Shown one piece after another: positions 15,642 to 24,542 of a stretch of DNA of 58,593 bases (positions are counted from its first letter, which is position 1; every line of letters starts with the position of its first letter). Below the pieces are notes generated by a model. It was not told the origin of the DNA and did not search any database. It worked only from the letters and a program-made list of their open reading frames with translations. A program made the position numbers and the translations under genes. The stretch is from contig CAZCZZ010000020.1 in the NCBI GenBank assembly GCA_964503335.1, positions 1-58,593 on the forward strand, read 5' to 3'. This stretch comes from CAZCZZ01 sp964503335. Lineage in GTDB: Bacteria > Verrucomicrobiota > Kiritimatiellia > CAIVKH01.

Positions 15642-16439
15642 CTATTTCTCGTTGGCTTTCTTCAAGAACGAGTTGATGGAGTCACCCAGTTTTTCCATGG
15701 CCTTGTTGATGCCGGGGAGGATCTTCTGGGCGTCCTCGGAGCTGACAAGGTTCTCGAAGATCGTCTGGATTCCTCCGTTCAGGAGGATGTCATTGGCGAT
15801 CTGCGTCGTGATCGCCCCCACGCCGTCGATGTTCGTGTAGGTGCTCTCGCGATCGATCACAATGGTCGACACCTCAGGGGGCGTACCTTCATCGCCAAAA
15901 CTGCGGTACTCCGCTGTACCCAGCTTTAGGTTCAATTCCTCGATCAGATACTTCTTCGGAACCTTCTCCTCTGGCCCTGCGCCATCCGACTTCCGGTTCG
16001 TCGGCTCCGGCGCAGGTTCGGTGCTTTGTTTCTCTGCTGCTTCCTCTTTCGCCGTGGCCTTCTCGGAAGCCTCTTTCATCCGGGAAATGTTCGTCTCGCC
16101 GTCCGCCTTCCGCACCAACACCACTTTCGGGATATCGATATCCAGTTGCTTGATCTTGATCACGTCGGATAGCAGAGACCACCGGTCGTACTTCACATAG
16201 ACACGCCTGATGTCGAACGCTTCCCGGTCCGGGAAGTCGCTCGGGTTGTAGAGGCGAAGGTCCTTGATCTCGACCGACTGGTTGAAGAGACCGACATCGA
16301 TCTTCCCCACGCTCATGTCGAAACCTGTCGCCATGTGCACGGCCTGCACGACGGCGACCTTGATGATCTGGTTCTTGGCGACAAGGAAGGTCGCCATGAT
16401 CAGGGCGAGGACGAGCAGTATCTTGCCAGAAGTTCTCAT
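15642..16439 (-). CDS. AsmA-like membrane-anchored protein
   Basis: A 265-aa protein with an N-terminal signal anchor (MRTSGKILLVLALIMATFLVAKN). A beta-rich segment follows: 'VAVVQAVHMATGFDMSVGKIDVGLFNQSVEIKDLRLYNPSDF...FDIRRVYVKYDRWSLLSDVIKIKQLDIDIPKVVLV', which is the AsmA/YhdP/DUF748 pattern (amphipathic strands of a lipid-transfer groove ending in 'xxxxxpxixL'). A charged Ala/Glu/Pro linker (~125-160) and a second short beta segment with a C-terminal helix come next. AsmA-like proteins are linked to lipid transport between membranes; this one is short. It sits 42 bp downstream of the GH31 gene on the same strand and may share its transcript. Confidence 0.65.
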   Translation of the reverse strand: MRTSGKILLVLALIMATFLVAKNQIIKVAVVQAVHMATGFDMSVGKIDVGLFNQSVEIKDLRLYNPSDFPDREAFDIRRVYVKYDRWSLLSDVIKIKQLDIDIPKVVLVRKADGETNISRMKEASEKATAKEEAAEKQSTEPAPEPTNRKSDGAGPEEKVPKKYLIEELNLKLGTAEYRSFGDEGTPPEVSTIVIDRESTYTNIDGVGAITTQIANDILLNGGIQTIFENLVSSEDAQKILPGINKAMEKLGDSINSFLKKANEK

Positions 16440-16481
16440 TCGGGGCGTAACATACCTCGCGAAGTATGAGAGGACAACCGC

Positions 16482-19400
16482 TTAAGGACTGACCGTTACC
16501 TTGAAGTCCTGACCCTTGTTGCTGTCCCACATATCGCGGCCCAGATGATCACTCAAACGGATTGCGTAGCGAATCTGAGTTCCGGCCGGATAGCTTCCGA
16601 TGTCGGCAAACCAGTGGTCATTGTTGCCCACCGGGCTACCCAAGCTGAGGTTCTTGCTCTGCCAAATCCCGCCATTCACGCTATACGCCACAAATCCGTC
16701 GCGCGCTGCCGTGCGCGGATAGGAGTCGATATTGATCCAGAGCGTCTCGCCCGCATTCACATCGGAGCCCGAGGGCCAATTGTAGGTGTTGCCAATCCAC
16801 GTCAGGGCGGGCGGCGAACGCACGGTGGCCTGATAGTTCTGACCACCCTTCGTATCCCATGTGTAGATCCCGTTGGAATCGATCACGGCCACGGCGTAGC
16901 GGATTGTCGTTCCCGCGGGAAACCCACCGAGGTTGGCATTCCACCAATCGTTGCTTCCCGCCGGTCCGGCGCGATTCATCGCGTGAGACGCCCATGTCGT
17001 TCCATTCGTCGAGTAGACAAGCGCCGCGGACTTGCCCGCGCCAGCCGGTGACGACTCGGTGTTGATCCAAAGTGGCTCGCCAGGATCCAGGTCAGGCGAG
17101 AGGGGCCAGTTGTAGGTATGCCCCACCCACGTCACCTGCGCCTGCGGCGTGAATGCGGCTTCGAGTTGCACCGCCGCCGCGGTATCGGAAATCTTGATGC
17201 TAAGAATCTTTGCCGAACTGTCGTAGAACCAGCCGTTCGTGGCGGCCAACAGTTCGTTTAAGCTCGCGGCTTGCGCCAGAGCGGCCCCATTCATCTTCAC
17301 CGTGGTAATCGCGGGAAGGTCATGACCCGCGATCAGGAACGAGCGTGCGCCGGGATCATACGAACCCTGTCGCGCATTCAGTTCAAACACCCAGCGCGAC
17401 GGCTCACGCGTGCTGACCAGCCGGGTCTTGGCGAACTCGTTGTTCCGGTAGTCGAAGGTCTGTCCGTCGTCTTCATACATCGTGAATTCGGTCGTGCCCG
17501 CGGGCCAGACTTCAATGTCCATGCGCGTCGGCTTAAACTCGTCCACAAACTTCATCTTCGGACCCATCGGGATGATGGCCCCTTCGCGGGCGAACATCGG
17601 CAGTGTGCCAAGCGGGGCACTCACGTTGTTCCAGCCGCTGACGAGCTTCTGGTCGGTGTACCAGTTGTACCAGTTCGCGCCCTTCGGGAGATACACCCAG
17701 CGGTTGTTCGCGCCCTTCTGGAAGACCGGCGCAACGAGCAGATAGTCGCCCACCATGAAATCGTAATCATTCTGGTAGTGCGTCTCGGGGTCTGCAGGGA
17801 AGTGCATGACCGTGGGGGTATTCATCGCGATACCCGTCTCCGTCGACTGATACGCCAGCGTGTAGAGATACGGCATCAGCTCGTAGCGACGCTCGATGGC
17901 CTTGCGCATATGGCTCTTGTACGGCTCGGCAAAGCGCCACGGCTCACGCATGCCGTCCCACTTCTTGGAATGATTCCGGCAGAACGGATTCATCGTGCCC
18001 CACTCGTACCAGCGCGTCAGAAGTTCCGGTTCGGGATCACCGATAAAGCCGCCTATATCGTGTCCGAAATTGACCTGGCCCGACATCATGACGCTAGTCC
18101 CGAGCCGGATGTTGTGACGGAGATGATCGTAGGAAGCCGTGTTGTCGCCGCTCCAGCCGAGGGCGTAACGCTGGACACCGGGCCAGCCGGCGCGGGCGAG
18201 GACAAACGGACGCTGGTTCGGCGACTTCTGCAGCATCGTCTCATACGTGTGCGATGTTTCGTGAACCACGTAGGTATTCTTGACGTTGAGATGCCACTTG
18301 CGGCTGTCCGATGGATTAAAGCCACCAAATGCACCGTCCATCCAATATAGCGCGTTGATGGGCGTTCTCTCGTCATCGCCGGGCTCATTGAGGTCGTTCC
18401 AGATACCCGCAAACGGATACTGGTTGAGGAAGTTCACGACCTTGTTACGCCACCACGTACGGCAGCCCGTGCTGGTAAAGTCGAGCCACGAAAGCTCGCC
18501 AAACCAGGTCATCATCTTGAGGTTCGAGCCGTTGTTGTTCTTCGTGAAATGCATCTGCGCCGACGCATCGTTCCAGAGCGGATCGCCGGTCATGATGAAG
18601 GGCTCAATCAGCGGTATCAGTTTGACCCCATTATTGCCGCAGCGCTGGATCATCGAAGCCGCGTCGGGGAATCGTCCGTTGAACGTGAGCTGGTGCAGGG
18701 TGCCATCCGTGTAGTTCCAGTCCGCGTTGGCATCCATGTAGTCGATGTCGATATGGATCGCATCCAGCGGGAAGTCCTGGCGGCGAAACTCGTCGGCCAA
18801 CCACTCGACCCACCCCTGGTTGTCGTAGGACCAGCGGGACTGATGATAACCGAAAGCCCACTTCGGGAGCATCGCCGGCTTGCCTGTCAATTCCGTGTAG
18901 CGACCGAGAACGGACTTCATCGTGTGCGACGCACCGCCACCGAAGAAGAAGTAGTCAATCTGTCCGTCGCCCGCTTCGAAGGAGTACGCATCGTTCCACT
19001 GTGTCCCCATGCGGAAAGCCGGCCGCCCCGGATTGTTGAAGAAGATGCCGTAGGCGTAGGGCGGATTCGATGAGGTCTGGCCCTGCACGCCGTAAACGAA
19101 CGGCATCGTCATGTACATCGGGTTCTTGTCCTCCTGCCACCCGTAGGTGTCAGAGTTCCAGCCCTGGATGTTCCGGCCGCGACGATTCAGCGGCCCTGCA
19201 TTTTCGCCCAAACCGAAGTACGCCTCACCCGCCGGCATCTTCCGGATCGCCTTGACCTTGAAACCGGCCGGCATGGTCCCGGTGTTCTTGAGGTTGTTGT
19301 AGGTCGGATCGTTGAGGGCCTGATAGGCGTCGTCATACTCCATGCGGCTGTCCCGCGAGAGGTAGTAGCCCGACTTGTCCCGGAAATTGACCTGAACGGT

Positions 19401-19763
19401 CGGACTCTTGATGACTTCGATGACGAGATCGGCGGTTTCGATCCGGTAAACAGAGCCGGATTCGGAAAAGGTCGCGCCAGCGTTGCTCCACTGGGCCAAC
19501 GGTTTCGCGATAGCGATCTCGTCCTTATCCCAGAGACCTGTCCAATGGAAACGGACCCGAACCATGTCCGTAGCATAGGGCGTGACTTCCATCGACCCGC
19601 CGGTCGAGAGCCCGAATAGGGCCGACTTGTTGCCGCTCGTCGGCTCGGTCACGACTTGGACGGATGAAACCGACCCGACAGTGCGGATCGCGGCGTGGGC
19701 AGCGTGGCCCCAGACCAGTCCCGCAAAGACTAACGATAATGCTATTCGATGACTCATTCTCAC
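16482..19763 (-). CDS. Secreted GH31 alpha-glucosidase with two C-terminal carbohydrate-binding-like modules
   Basis: A 1093-aa exported enzyme; the signal peptide ends near GHAAHA. The N-terminal beta-sandwich (~25-290) is followed by the GH31 (beta/alpha)8 barrel: 'LPKWAFGYHQSRWSYDNQG', 'DAIHIDIDYMD', the nucleophile in 'FAGIWNDLNEPGDD' and the acid/base Asp in 'RYALGWSGDNTASYDHLR'. The DUF5110-like region 'EFTMYEDDGQTFDY' comes next. Residues ~876-985 and ~986-1093 are two copies of a ~108-aa module (WIGNTYNWP...LWIN..S.P...G...YSTNG..W...N.WW..LG.FPAGT.IRYA), also found twice in the GH57 protein at 42327. Likely role: extracellular or periplasmic hydrolysis of alpha-glucans. GTG 19763 and ATG 19757 are both possible starts, and GGGGAG lies upstream. 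A palindromic operator lies at 19813-19828. Confidence 0.93.
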   Translation of the reverse strand: MRMSHRIALSLVFAGLVWGHAAHAAIRTVGSVSSVQVVTEPTSGNKSALFGLSTGGSMEVTPYATDMVRVRFHWTGLWDKDEIAIAKPLAQWSNAGATFSESGSVYRIETADLVIEVIKSPTVQVNFRDKSGYYLSRDSRMEYDDAYQALNDPTYNNLKNTGTMPAGFKVKAIRKMPAGEAYFGLGENAGPLNRRGRNIQGWNSDTYGWQEDKNPMYMTMPFVYGVQGQTSSNPPYAYGIFFNNPGRPAFRMGTQWNDAYSFEAGDGQIDYFFFGGGASHTMKSVLGRYTELTGKPAMLPKWAFGYHQSRWSYDNQGWVEWLADEFRRQDFPLDAIHIDIDYMDANADWNYTDGTLHQLTFNGRFPDAASMIQRCGNNGVKLIPLIEPFIMTGDPLWNDASAQMHFTKNNNGSNLKMMTWFGELSWLDFTSTGCRTWWRNKVVNFLNQYPFAGIWNDLNEPGDDERTPINALYWMDGAFGGFNPSDSRKWHLNVKNTYVVHETSHTYETMLQKSPNQRPFVLARAGWPGVQRYALGWSGDNTASYDHLRHNIRLGTSVMMSGQVNFGHDIGGFIGDPEPELLTRWYEWGTMNPFCRNHSKKWDGMREPWRFAEPYKSHMRKAIERRYELMPYLYTLAYQSTETGIAMNTPTVMHFPADPETHYQNDYDFMVGDYLLVAPVFQKGANNRWVYLPKGANWYNWYTDQKLVSGWNNVSAPLGTLPMFAREGAIIPMGPKMKFVDEFKPTRMDIEVWPAGTTEFTMYEDDGQTFDYRNNEFAKTRLVSTREPSRWVFELNARQGSYDPGARSFLIAGHDLPAITTVKMNGAALAQAASLNELLAATNGWFYDSSAKILSIKISDTAAAVQLEAAFTPQAQVTWVGHTYNWPLSPDLDPGEPLWINTESSPAGAGKSAALVYSTNGTTWASHAMNRAGPAGSNDWWNANLGGFPAGTTIRYAVAVIDSNGIYTWDTKGGQNYQATVRSPPALTWIGNTYNWPSGSDVNAGETLWINIDSYPRTAARDGFVAYSVNGGIWQSKNLSLGSPVGNNDHWFADIGSYPAGTQIRYAIRLSDHLGRDMWDSNKGQDFKVTVSP

Positions 19764-19812
19764 GGCAAATCCACTCCCCTGCGCCCATTCGAGGGCGTCA
19801 CCCGACCAAGTT

Positions 19813-19828
19813 AGTAAAACGTTTGACT
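19813..19828. promoter_or_regulatory. LacI-type palindromic operator upstream of the GH31 gene
   Basis: AGTAAAACGTTTGACT is a palindrome with centre AAACGTTT and one mismatched pair. It lies 50 bp before the GH31 start. The half-site AGTAAAACG is shared with the operator before the GH57 gene (42242-42259). A central CG is typical of LacI/MalR/CcpA-family sites. Confidence 0.6.
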
Positions 19829-19989
19829 GGCGCAGAGTGCCAAAGTGGCCAAATCCTGTAAAGAGGCATACTCACAATATTTACATCACATTGCCTTACA
19901 GCATCTTGCAAAGCGCTGGCGACGGTCGCTTCAGCGCGTTCTGGTCATTTTGCCCCATCCTGACGCCGCGAAGCTTGATTGGAGGTATT

Positions 19990-20982
19990 GTGTCCAGTAG
20001 CCTCCAACTTTCGCCTATGAAGAATGCGGTTCCAACATCCCACGTCACCGTCCAAGGCGCCGTCGAGCGGCTCCTTCCGCTCTATTCCGATGCATCGGTC
20101 GATCGACCGGACAGCGTGGCCGGTTCCTATCCGAACAGCATGCAAGTGGTGCGGGGTCTAAAGGCCCTTATCGATGTGATGTTCCCCGGGAAGATGTCGC
20201 TTGAGCCGGTTCACAGGGACGATCTTCCCGAGTTTCTCGACCGTCGACTCAACGAAGCCATGGCGTTCCTTCAGCCCGAATTCGAGCGTGCCCTGCCCTT
20301 CCGCTGGATCGGCGAGGCGGCGCGCATTGAAGGGGCACCCGAACCGTGCCAGGTGCGGCAGGAAGCCCAGCAGATTGTCACCTCGTTTCGCGAGCGCCTG
20401 CCCGAAGTGCGCAGGCTGCTCATCGAAGACGTCCGGGCGGCCTACGACGGCGATCCCGCGGCGTTGACCTACGCCGAGGTCCAAATCGCCTATCCCGGCC
20501 TGCTCGCCATCACGTCACACCGCCTCGCGCATGAACTGTATTCGCTGAACGTGCCGATCGTGCCGCGCATCATGAGCGAGTGGACTCATTCGAAGACGGG
20601 CATCGATATCCATCCCGGCGCAACAATCGGACACGGCTTCTTCATCGATCACGGCTCCGGTGTCGTGATCGGTGAGACCACGATCATCGGCAACCGCGTG
20701 AAGATCTACCAGGGCGTGACGCTCGGCGCGAAGAGCTTCCCGCTCGATGCCGATGGCAATCCCATCAAGCACATCAAGCGTCACCCCACGGTCGAGGATG
20801 ATGTCGTGATCTACGCGAATGCCACGATTCTCGGCGGCTCAACCGTGATCAGCCGCGGCGCCACGATCGGTGGCAACGTGTTCCTGACAGAGAGCGTGCC
20901 GACCAACAGCGTCGTCTCCGCCAATCACCCCGAGCTGCGCATCAAGCGCGGCGACGAGGAAGCGTTCGATTGGTGCATTTAG
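19990..20982 (+). CDS. cysE: Serine O-acetyltransferase
   Basis: Transfers acetyl from acetyl-CoA to serine, making O-acetylserine for cysteine synthesis. About 330 aa: an N-terminal helical domain (~1-190, including 'EDVRAAYDGDPAALTYAEVQIAYPGLLAITSHRLAHELY', the EpsC/CysE type) and a left-handed beta-helix ('HSKTGIDIHPGATIGHGFFIDHGSGVVIGETTIIGNRVKIYQGVTLGAKSF' with the catalytic His pair, then 'HPTVEDDVVIYANATILGG'). GTG 19990 is preferred because GGAGGT sits at 19980-19985; ATG 20017 is also possible. The length fits the long serine acetyltransferases of PVC, Bacteroidetes and plant type rather than the 273-aa E. coli enzyme. It is functionally linked with cysN in this window but is not in an operon with it. 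Confidence 0.93.
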   Translation: MSSSLQLSPMKNAVPTSHVTVQGAVERLLPLYSDASVDRPDSVAGSYPNSMQVVRGLKALIDVMFPGKMSLEPVHRDDLPEFLDRRLNEAMAFLQPEFERALPFRWIGEAARIEGAPEPCQVRQEAQQIVTSFRERLPEVRRLLIEDVRAAYDGDPAALTYAEVQIAYPGLLAITSHRLAHELYSLNVPIVPRIMSEWTHSKTGIDIHPGATIGHGFFIDHGSGVVIGETTIIGNRVKIYQGVTLGAKSFPLDADGNPIKHIKRHPTVEDDVVIYANATILGGSTVISRGATIGGNVFLTESVPTNSVVSANHPELRIKRGDEEAFDWCI

Positions 20983-20997
20983 CGCGAAACGCGCTGG

Positions 20998-21068
20998 AGA
21001 TTCGAAATGCGAGATGTGAGATTTGAGTAGGATCGAACTCGCATTTCAAATCTCGCATCTCCTATTTC
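20998..21068. repeat. Inverted word-like repeat between cysE and the GT2 gene
   Basis: Short words (gaaatgcgagat, gagatttgag) are followed by their reverse complements (ctcgcatttcaaatctcgcatctc), giving an imperfect ~25-bp stem. The words recur in the 94-bp repeats at 45949 and 49601 and at the right end (58567). It lies between convergent gene ends. Confidence 0.55.
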
Positions 21069-22217
21069 TCATCGCCTGTCCACCTTGATATCCATCATCC
21101 CGATGACCATGCCGTTCATCATGGTCTGGACGCCTAGAATCAGCATCAGCATGGCGAAGGCGCCGAGGCGGATCTGACGCATTTCGCCGAAGTTCGTCAT
21201 CACCCACTTCACCACCATTGCGGCGAGAATCCCCGCACCGGTGAGCATCATCAGGGCGCCAAGGATCAGCGACAATTCGAGGTGGAAGGAACCATGCTGC
21301 TCGCGGCGAATATCCGCAGGCAAGTAGCCTGCAAAGCGCACGTAGTACTCCTCCATCTTGTCGAACCACAGCGCCTGGTAGCCGATGATGACGAGCGGAA
21401 TCGAATAGAAGAGGTAGTGGAAGTCGATCATCCGGCCCGCGAGATGAATCGGACCCGGAAGAATCGCTCCCGTGATGAGCAGCCCCACAATGAACATCGT
21501 CCAGCCCGGGATTTGAAAGATGACATGCGGCGCGAAGAGCAGGATGAAGCGCAGGTGCCGCCAGCCGTCGCGCCATGTGCGCAGGTGCGATGGCTTGTTC
21601 CGCGTGTCCCGCCTCAAGGAACACGGGTGCTCCGTGACCTTCATCCGGTAGAGGCCGCACTTGATGATCATTTCGGACGCGAATTCCATTCCGCCCGATA
21701 CCAAGGCCAGACGATCGAATGCCGATCGAGTGAATGCCCGCATGCCGCAATTGCAGTCCGTGATTTCGAGTCGAAAGAACCCCTTGATCAACCGGCTGAG
21801 GACGGGTGTGCCCAGATAGCGATGCAAGAAGGGCATCGCGCCCGCTTCAATATTTCCCCGCAAACGGCTACCCATGACCAAATCCGCACCGTTCTTCAGA
21901 TCCTCGAGAAAAGCCACGGCCTCTCGAAAGTCATACGTCGCATCGGCGTCACCCATGATGATGAAGCGTCCCCGCGCCTGACGACAGCCCTCCATCAGGG
22001 CATAGCCGTACCCGCGCTTGTTGACGGGCACCACGCGCGCGCCTTCCTGGACGGCAATTTCACGGGAGCGATCCGTCGAACCGTTGTCGGCCACGACCAC
22101 TTCGCCGGTGAGGCCGGAAAGCTTGACGGCTTCCAGTCCCAACCGGATGGACGCGGCAAGCGTCTGCTCTTCATCGAGGCAGGGAATGACAATGGAAAGC
22201 CCTAGCTCCTCAGACAT
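21069..22217 (-). CDS. Family 2 glycosyltransferase with C-terminal membrane domain (DPM1/GtrB-like)
   Basis: A 382-aa enzyme. The GT-A domain shows 'LSIVIPCLDEEQTLAASI', 'VVVADNGSTDRSREIA', 'NKRGYGYALMEGCRQARGRFIIMGDADATYDF' (the metal-binding DxD) and 'DLVMGSRLRG', then 'FFRLEITDCNCGMRAFTRSAF'. Three to four C-terminal hydrophobic segments follow (VIFQIPGWTMFIVGLLITG, LFYSIPLVIIGYQALWF, LSLILGALMMLTGAGILAAMVV, LGAFAMLMLILGVQ). Such enzymes usually move a sugar to polyprenyl phosphate at the membrane. It overlaps the upstream glycosyltransferase gene by 8 nt, forming a surface-polysaccharide operon. Confidence 0.88.
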   Translation of the reverse strand: MSEELGLSIVIPCLDEEQTLAASIRLGLEAVKLSGLTGEVVVADNGSTDRSREIAVQEGARVVPVNKRGYGYALMEGCRQARGRFIIMGDADATYDFREAVAFLEDLKNGADLVMGSRLRGNIEAGAMPFLHRYLGTPVLSRLIKGFFRLEITDCNCGMRAFTRSAFDRLALVSGGMEFASEMIIKCGLYRMKVTEHPCSLRRDTRNKPSHLRTWRDGWRHLRFILLFAPHVIFQIPGWTMFIVGLLITGAILPGPIHLAGRMIDFHYLFYSIPLVIIGYQALWFDKMEEYYVRFAGYLPADIRREQHGSFHLELSLILGALMMLTGAGILAAMVVKWVMTNFGEMRQIRLGAFAMLMLILGVQTMMNGMVIGMMDIKVDRR

Positions 22218-23301
22218 GGGCCAACTCCGGTATCATGTCGCGCAGCAGAACCTTTAACTCGGCCGATACGTCGCGAGCTTTTACTTCCTGCATCCGCTTC
22301 TCCTGCGAGGCGAGGATTTCGGCACGCAGGGCATCGTCGGACAGAACCCGATGCAACAGTCCCGCAAGTTCATTGGGCGACAGGCCGTCATACAGCACGC
22401 CCGCCCCGTTGAGAGCTTCCGGCATCCCGCCGATCGCACGCGCGATTACCGGCACCTTCATGTACATCGCCTCGATCAGGGGCAGGCAATACCCCTCGTG
22501 CTCGCTGGTGGTGAGAAACGCTTCGGCCACGCGGTAATACGCAGGAAGTCCGGCAGGCGAAGCAAAGCCTTCAAAGCACACGTTCGGCAGATCCAAATCG
22601 CCCACTTGCATGCGCAGCATCGCGAAGTAGCGTGGGCAACTCCGCTCCGATCCCACAATAACGAGGCGGCTGAACGGGTTGATCAGCTTGTGGTACCAAT
22701 AGAAGGTCTCAATCAACGTCTCGATCTTCTTGTTCGGCGCGATGCGTCCGACAAACAGGATCGTCTTCAGCGCAGCCGTGAATTTCCCCGTCACCATCGG
22801 GTCCGGCGGAAGATCCAGACTCCCGGCTGAAAAGAGCAGCGGAAACACCTTTACGTTCTTCAAACCCGCGGCCCGCAATTCGCTCGCGTTAAATTCGGAT
22901 ACAGCCCATACCGCGTCCACCAGGGCACCGACACGCGACAGCTCTGCACGGGCATGGTCTAGCGAATCGGCCACGGCATCGTCGAATCCGCGAAAACATT
23001 CCGACGGTGTGATGTTGTGGTAGACCAGAATCTTCCGAGCGGGTGACTTCGCAAAGACATCCAGTGCAGGTGACCCGATGGAATAATGATGCACCACGAT
23101 GCCAGCAGGCGATCCCTGGTAAGCGGAAAGTGGCTTGCACCGGTCCCGCACCGACACGCTCACATGCCGGTCATCCACAAAGAGTTCAGACTCACAGCCC
23201 CAGGAACGAAACGCATCCTGCATCGCGACCGCGGCTTGGGATATCGCGTCGCCCTCCGCAAAACCGGCGAGCACCTGATCAATACGGGGACGCTGCGTCA
23301 T
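22210..23301 (-). CDS. Family 4 (GT-B) glycosyltransferase
   Basis: A 363-aa GT-B enzyme. The N-terminal domain has 'DAISQAAVAMQDAFRSWGCESELFV' and 'IVVHHYSIGSPALDVF'. The nucleotide-sugar-binding domain has 'ILFVGRIAPNKKIETLI' and 'FEGFASPAGLPAYYRVAEAFLTTSEHEGYCLPLIEAMYMKVPVIAR', including the E-x7-E motif. The donor sugar cannot be read from sequence. The gene overlaps its neighbours by 4 nt upstream and 8 nt downstream, so it is translated with them. Confidence 0.9.
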   Translation of the reverse strand: MTQRPRIDQVLAGFAEGDAISQAAVAMQDAFRSWGCESELFVDDRHVSVSVRDRCKPLSAYQGSPAGIVVHHYSIGSPALDVFAKSPARKILVYHNITPSECFRGFDDAVADSLDHARAELSRVGALVDAVWAVSEFNASELRAAGLKNVKVFPLLFSAGSLDLPPDPMVTGKFTAALKTILFVGRIAPNKKIETLIETFYWYHKLINPFSRLVIVGSERSCPRYFAMLRMQVGDLDLPNVCFEGFASPAGLPAYYRVAEAFLTTSEHEGYCLPLIEAMYMKVPVIARAIGGMPEALNGAGVLYDGLSPNELAGLLHRVLSDDALRAEILASQEKRMQEVKARDVSAELKVLLRDMIPELAHV

Positions 23302-23723
23302 GCGCTTCCGCGCCCCGCTTTCATCGAATCCATTTCGTCCTGCATGCGCTTCATCGCGTCGCGCTGGAACTCGACTGCCGCGATCAGGTTTGAATTCACG
23401 AGGTTCTGGCGGAAGGCCATCCGGTCATGTTGGTAGCGAAGCACCTTCCACAGCACCTGCTTCACAACGGTCTTGATGCGGCCCTTCAAGCCGGCGCTGC
23501 GGGGAATATCGAAAATCCGCGTGTCGACGTGGTTCTTATACCGGGTGAGGCGGATGAAGCGGTCCAGGTAGTCGACCTCGGATGTCGCATCCGAAAGCGA
23601 CAGTGCGTTGACGGACCAGTCGAGGAAAAGGCAACGGGGATCTCTCGCCCGCTGTTCAGCATCCACCTTCAGGGAGGGACCCAATTCCGCCGTCCTATCC
23701 CGGTTGGCCACGATAATCTTCAT
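23298..23723 (-). CDS. Uncharacterised protein of the glycosyltransferase operon
   Basis: A 141-aa protein starting 'MKIIVANRDRTAELGPSLKV'. It has a central 'YLDRFIRLTRYKNHVDTRIFDIPRS' and a C-terminal amphipathic, probably coiled-coil helix ('FRQNLVNSNLIAAVEFQRDAMKRMQDEMDSM'). No family recognised. It might be an N-terminal piece of a larger glycan enzyme or an oligomerisation partner. ATG 23723 is preferred over an upstream extension to 23786 that reads like non-coding sequence. It overlaps the GT4 gene by 4 nt. Confidence 0.55.
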   Translation of the reverse strand: MKIIVANRDRTAELGPSLKVDAEQRARDPRCLFLDWSVNALSLSDATSEVDYLDRFIRLTRYKNHVDTRIFDIPRSAGLKGRIKTVVKQVLWKVLRYQHDRMAFRQNLVNSNLIAAVEFQRDAMKRMQDEMDSMKAGRGSA

Positions 23724-23813
23724 AGAATCGGGGAGACACGTAACATGGGGCGGGACAAGCCTCAAGCTCGCGGATTGACAGGGCAATGACGCGGTTGCTA
23801 CGAGTCACCGCAC

Positions 23814-24542
23814 ATGAACGATTTCCCCGAGACCGCCGACATCGAAACATCGTCCGACGACTACGCCAGCCGGTTCAAGGGTTCATCGGGCCAATGGTTG
23901 CTCGACGTCCAGGAGCAGATTGCCCTCGACCTCCTCAAGAAGCAGTCGCCACCCTGCCGCACCGTGCTCGAAGTCGGCGGCGGACATGGACAACTGGCCA
24001 TCCCCCTTGTGCGCGACGGCTACGAAGTCACGATTACAGGAAGCGCCCCCTCATGTGAGCACAGGGTCATGTCCATTACCCAGTCCGGCAAAGCGAAGTT
24101 CGTCATCGCAAACAACATCGCCCTACCCTTCCCGGACAAGTCCTTCGATGCCGTCTTCTGCTTTCGCCTGATCACTCATTGCGATCAGTGGCCCGTGCTG
24201 ATCAAGGAGCTATGCCGTGTCGCTCGGCATTGTGTGATCGCGGACTATCCGACCAGCCAGAGCGTCAATGCCATCGCCCCCGCCCTGTTCAACGCGAAGA
24301 AGAAATTTGAGGTCAATACGCGCACATGGACACTCTTCCGTCACGAACAGATCCGTCATGAGTTTGAGAAGAACGGGTGGAAGCTCGCCGATCATCGCGG
24401 ACAGTTCTTCTTCCCGATGGTCATTCACCGTATGCTGAAGTGCCGTCCGGTTTCCGCATCGCTTGAAGGCATCACGCGCCTGCTGGGCCTGAACAACTGG
24501 CTCGGCTCGCCGGTTATTGTCCGGATGACGCCGAAGGCGTGA
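23814..24542 (+). CDS. Class I SAM-dependent methyltransferase
   Basis: A 242-aa protein with Rossmann motif I 'VLEVGGGHGQLAIPL', the post-I acidic/hydrophobic strand 'EVTITGSAP', and motif II/III 'NNIALPFPDKSFDAVFCFRLITHCDQWPVLIKELCRVARHCVIADYP', the UbiE/Methyltransf_11 pattern. The substrate is unknown; position next to glycosyltransferases suggests a sugar, lipid carrier or quinone-like target. It is divergent from the glycosyltransferase operon and overlaps the next minus-strand gene tail-to-tail by 29 bp. Confidence 0.85.
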   Translation: MNDFPETADIETSSDDYASRFKGSSGQWLLDVQEQIALDLLKKQSPPCRTVLEVGGGHGQLAIPLVRDGYEVTITGSAPSCEHRVMSITQSGKAKFVIANNIALPFPDKSFDAVFCFRLITHCDQWPVLIKELCRVARHCVIADYPTSQSVNAIAPALFNAKKKFEVNTRTWTLFRHEQIRHEFEKNGWKLADHRGQFFFPMVIHRMLKCRPVSASLEGITRLLGLNNWLGSPVIVRMTPKA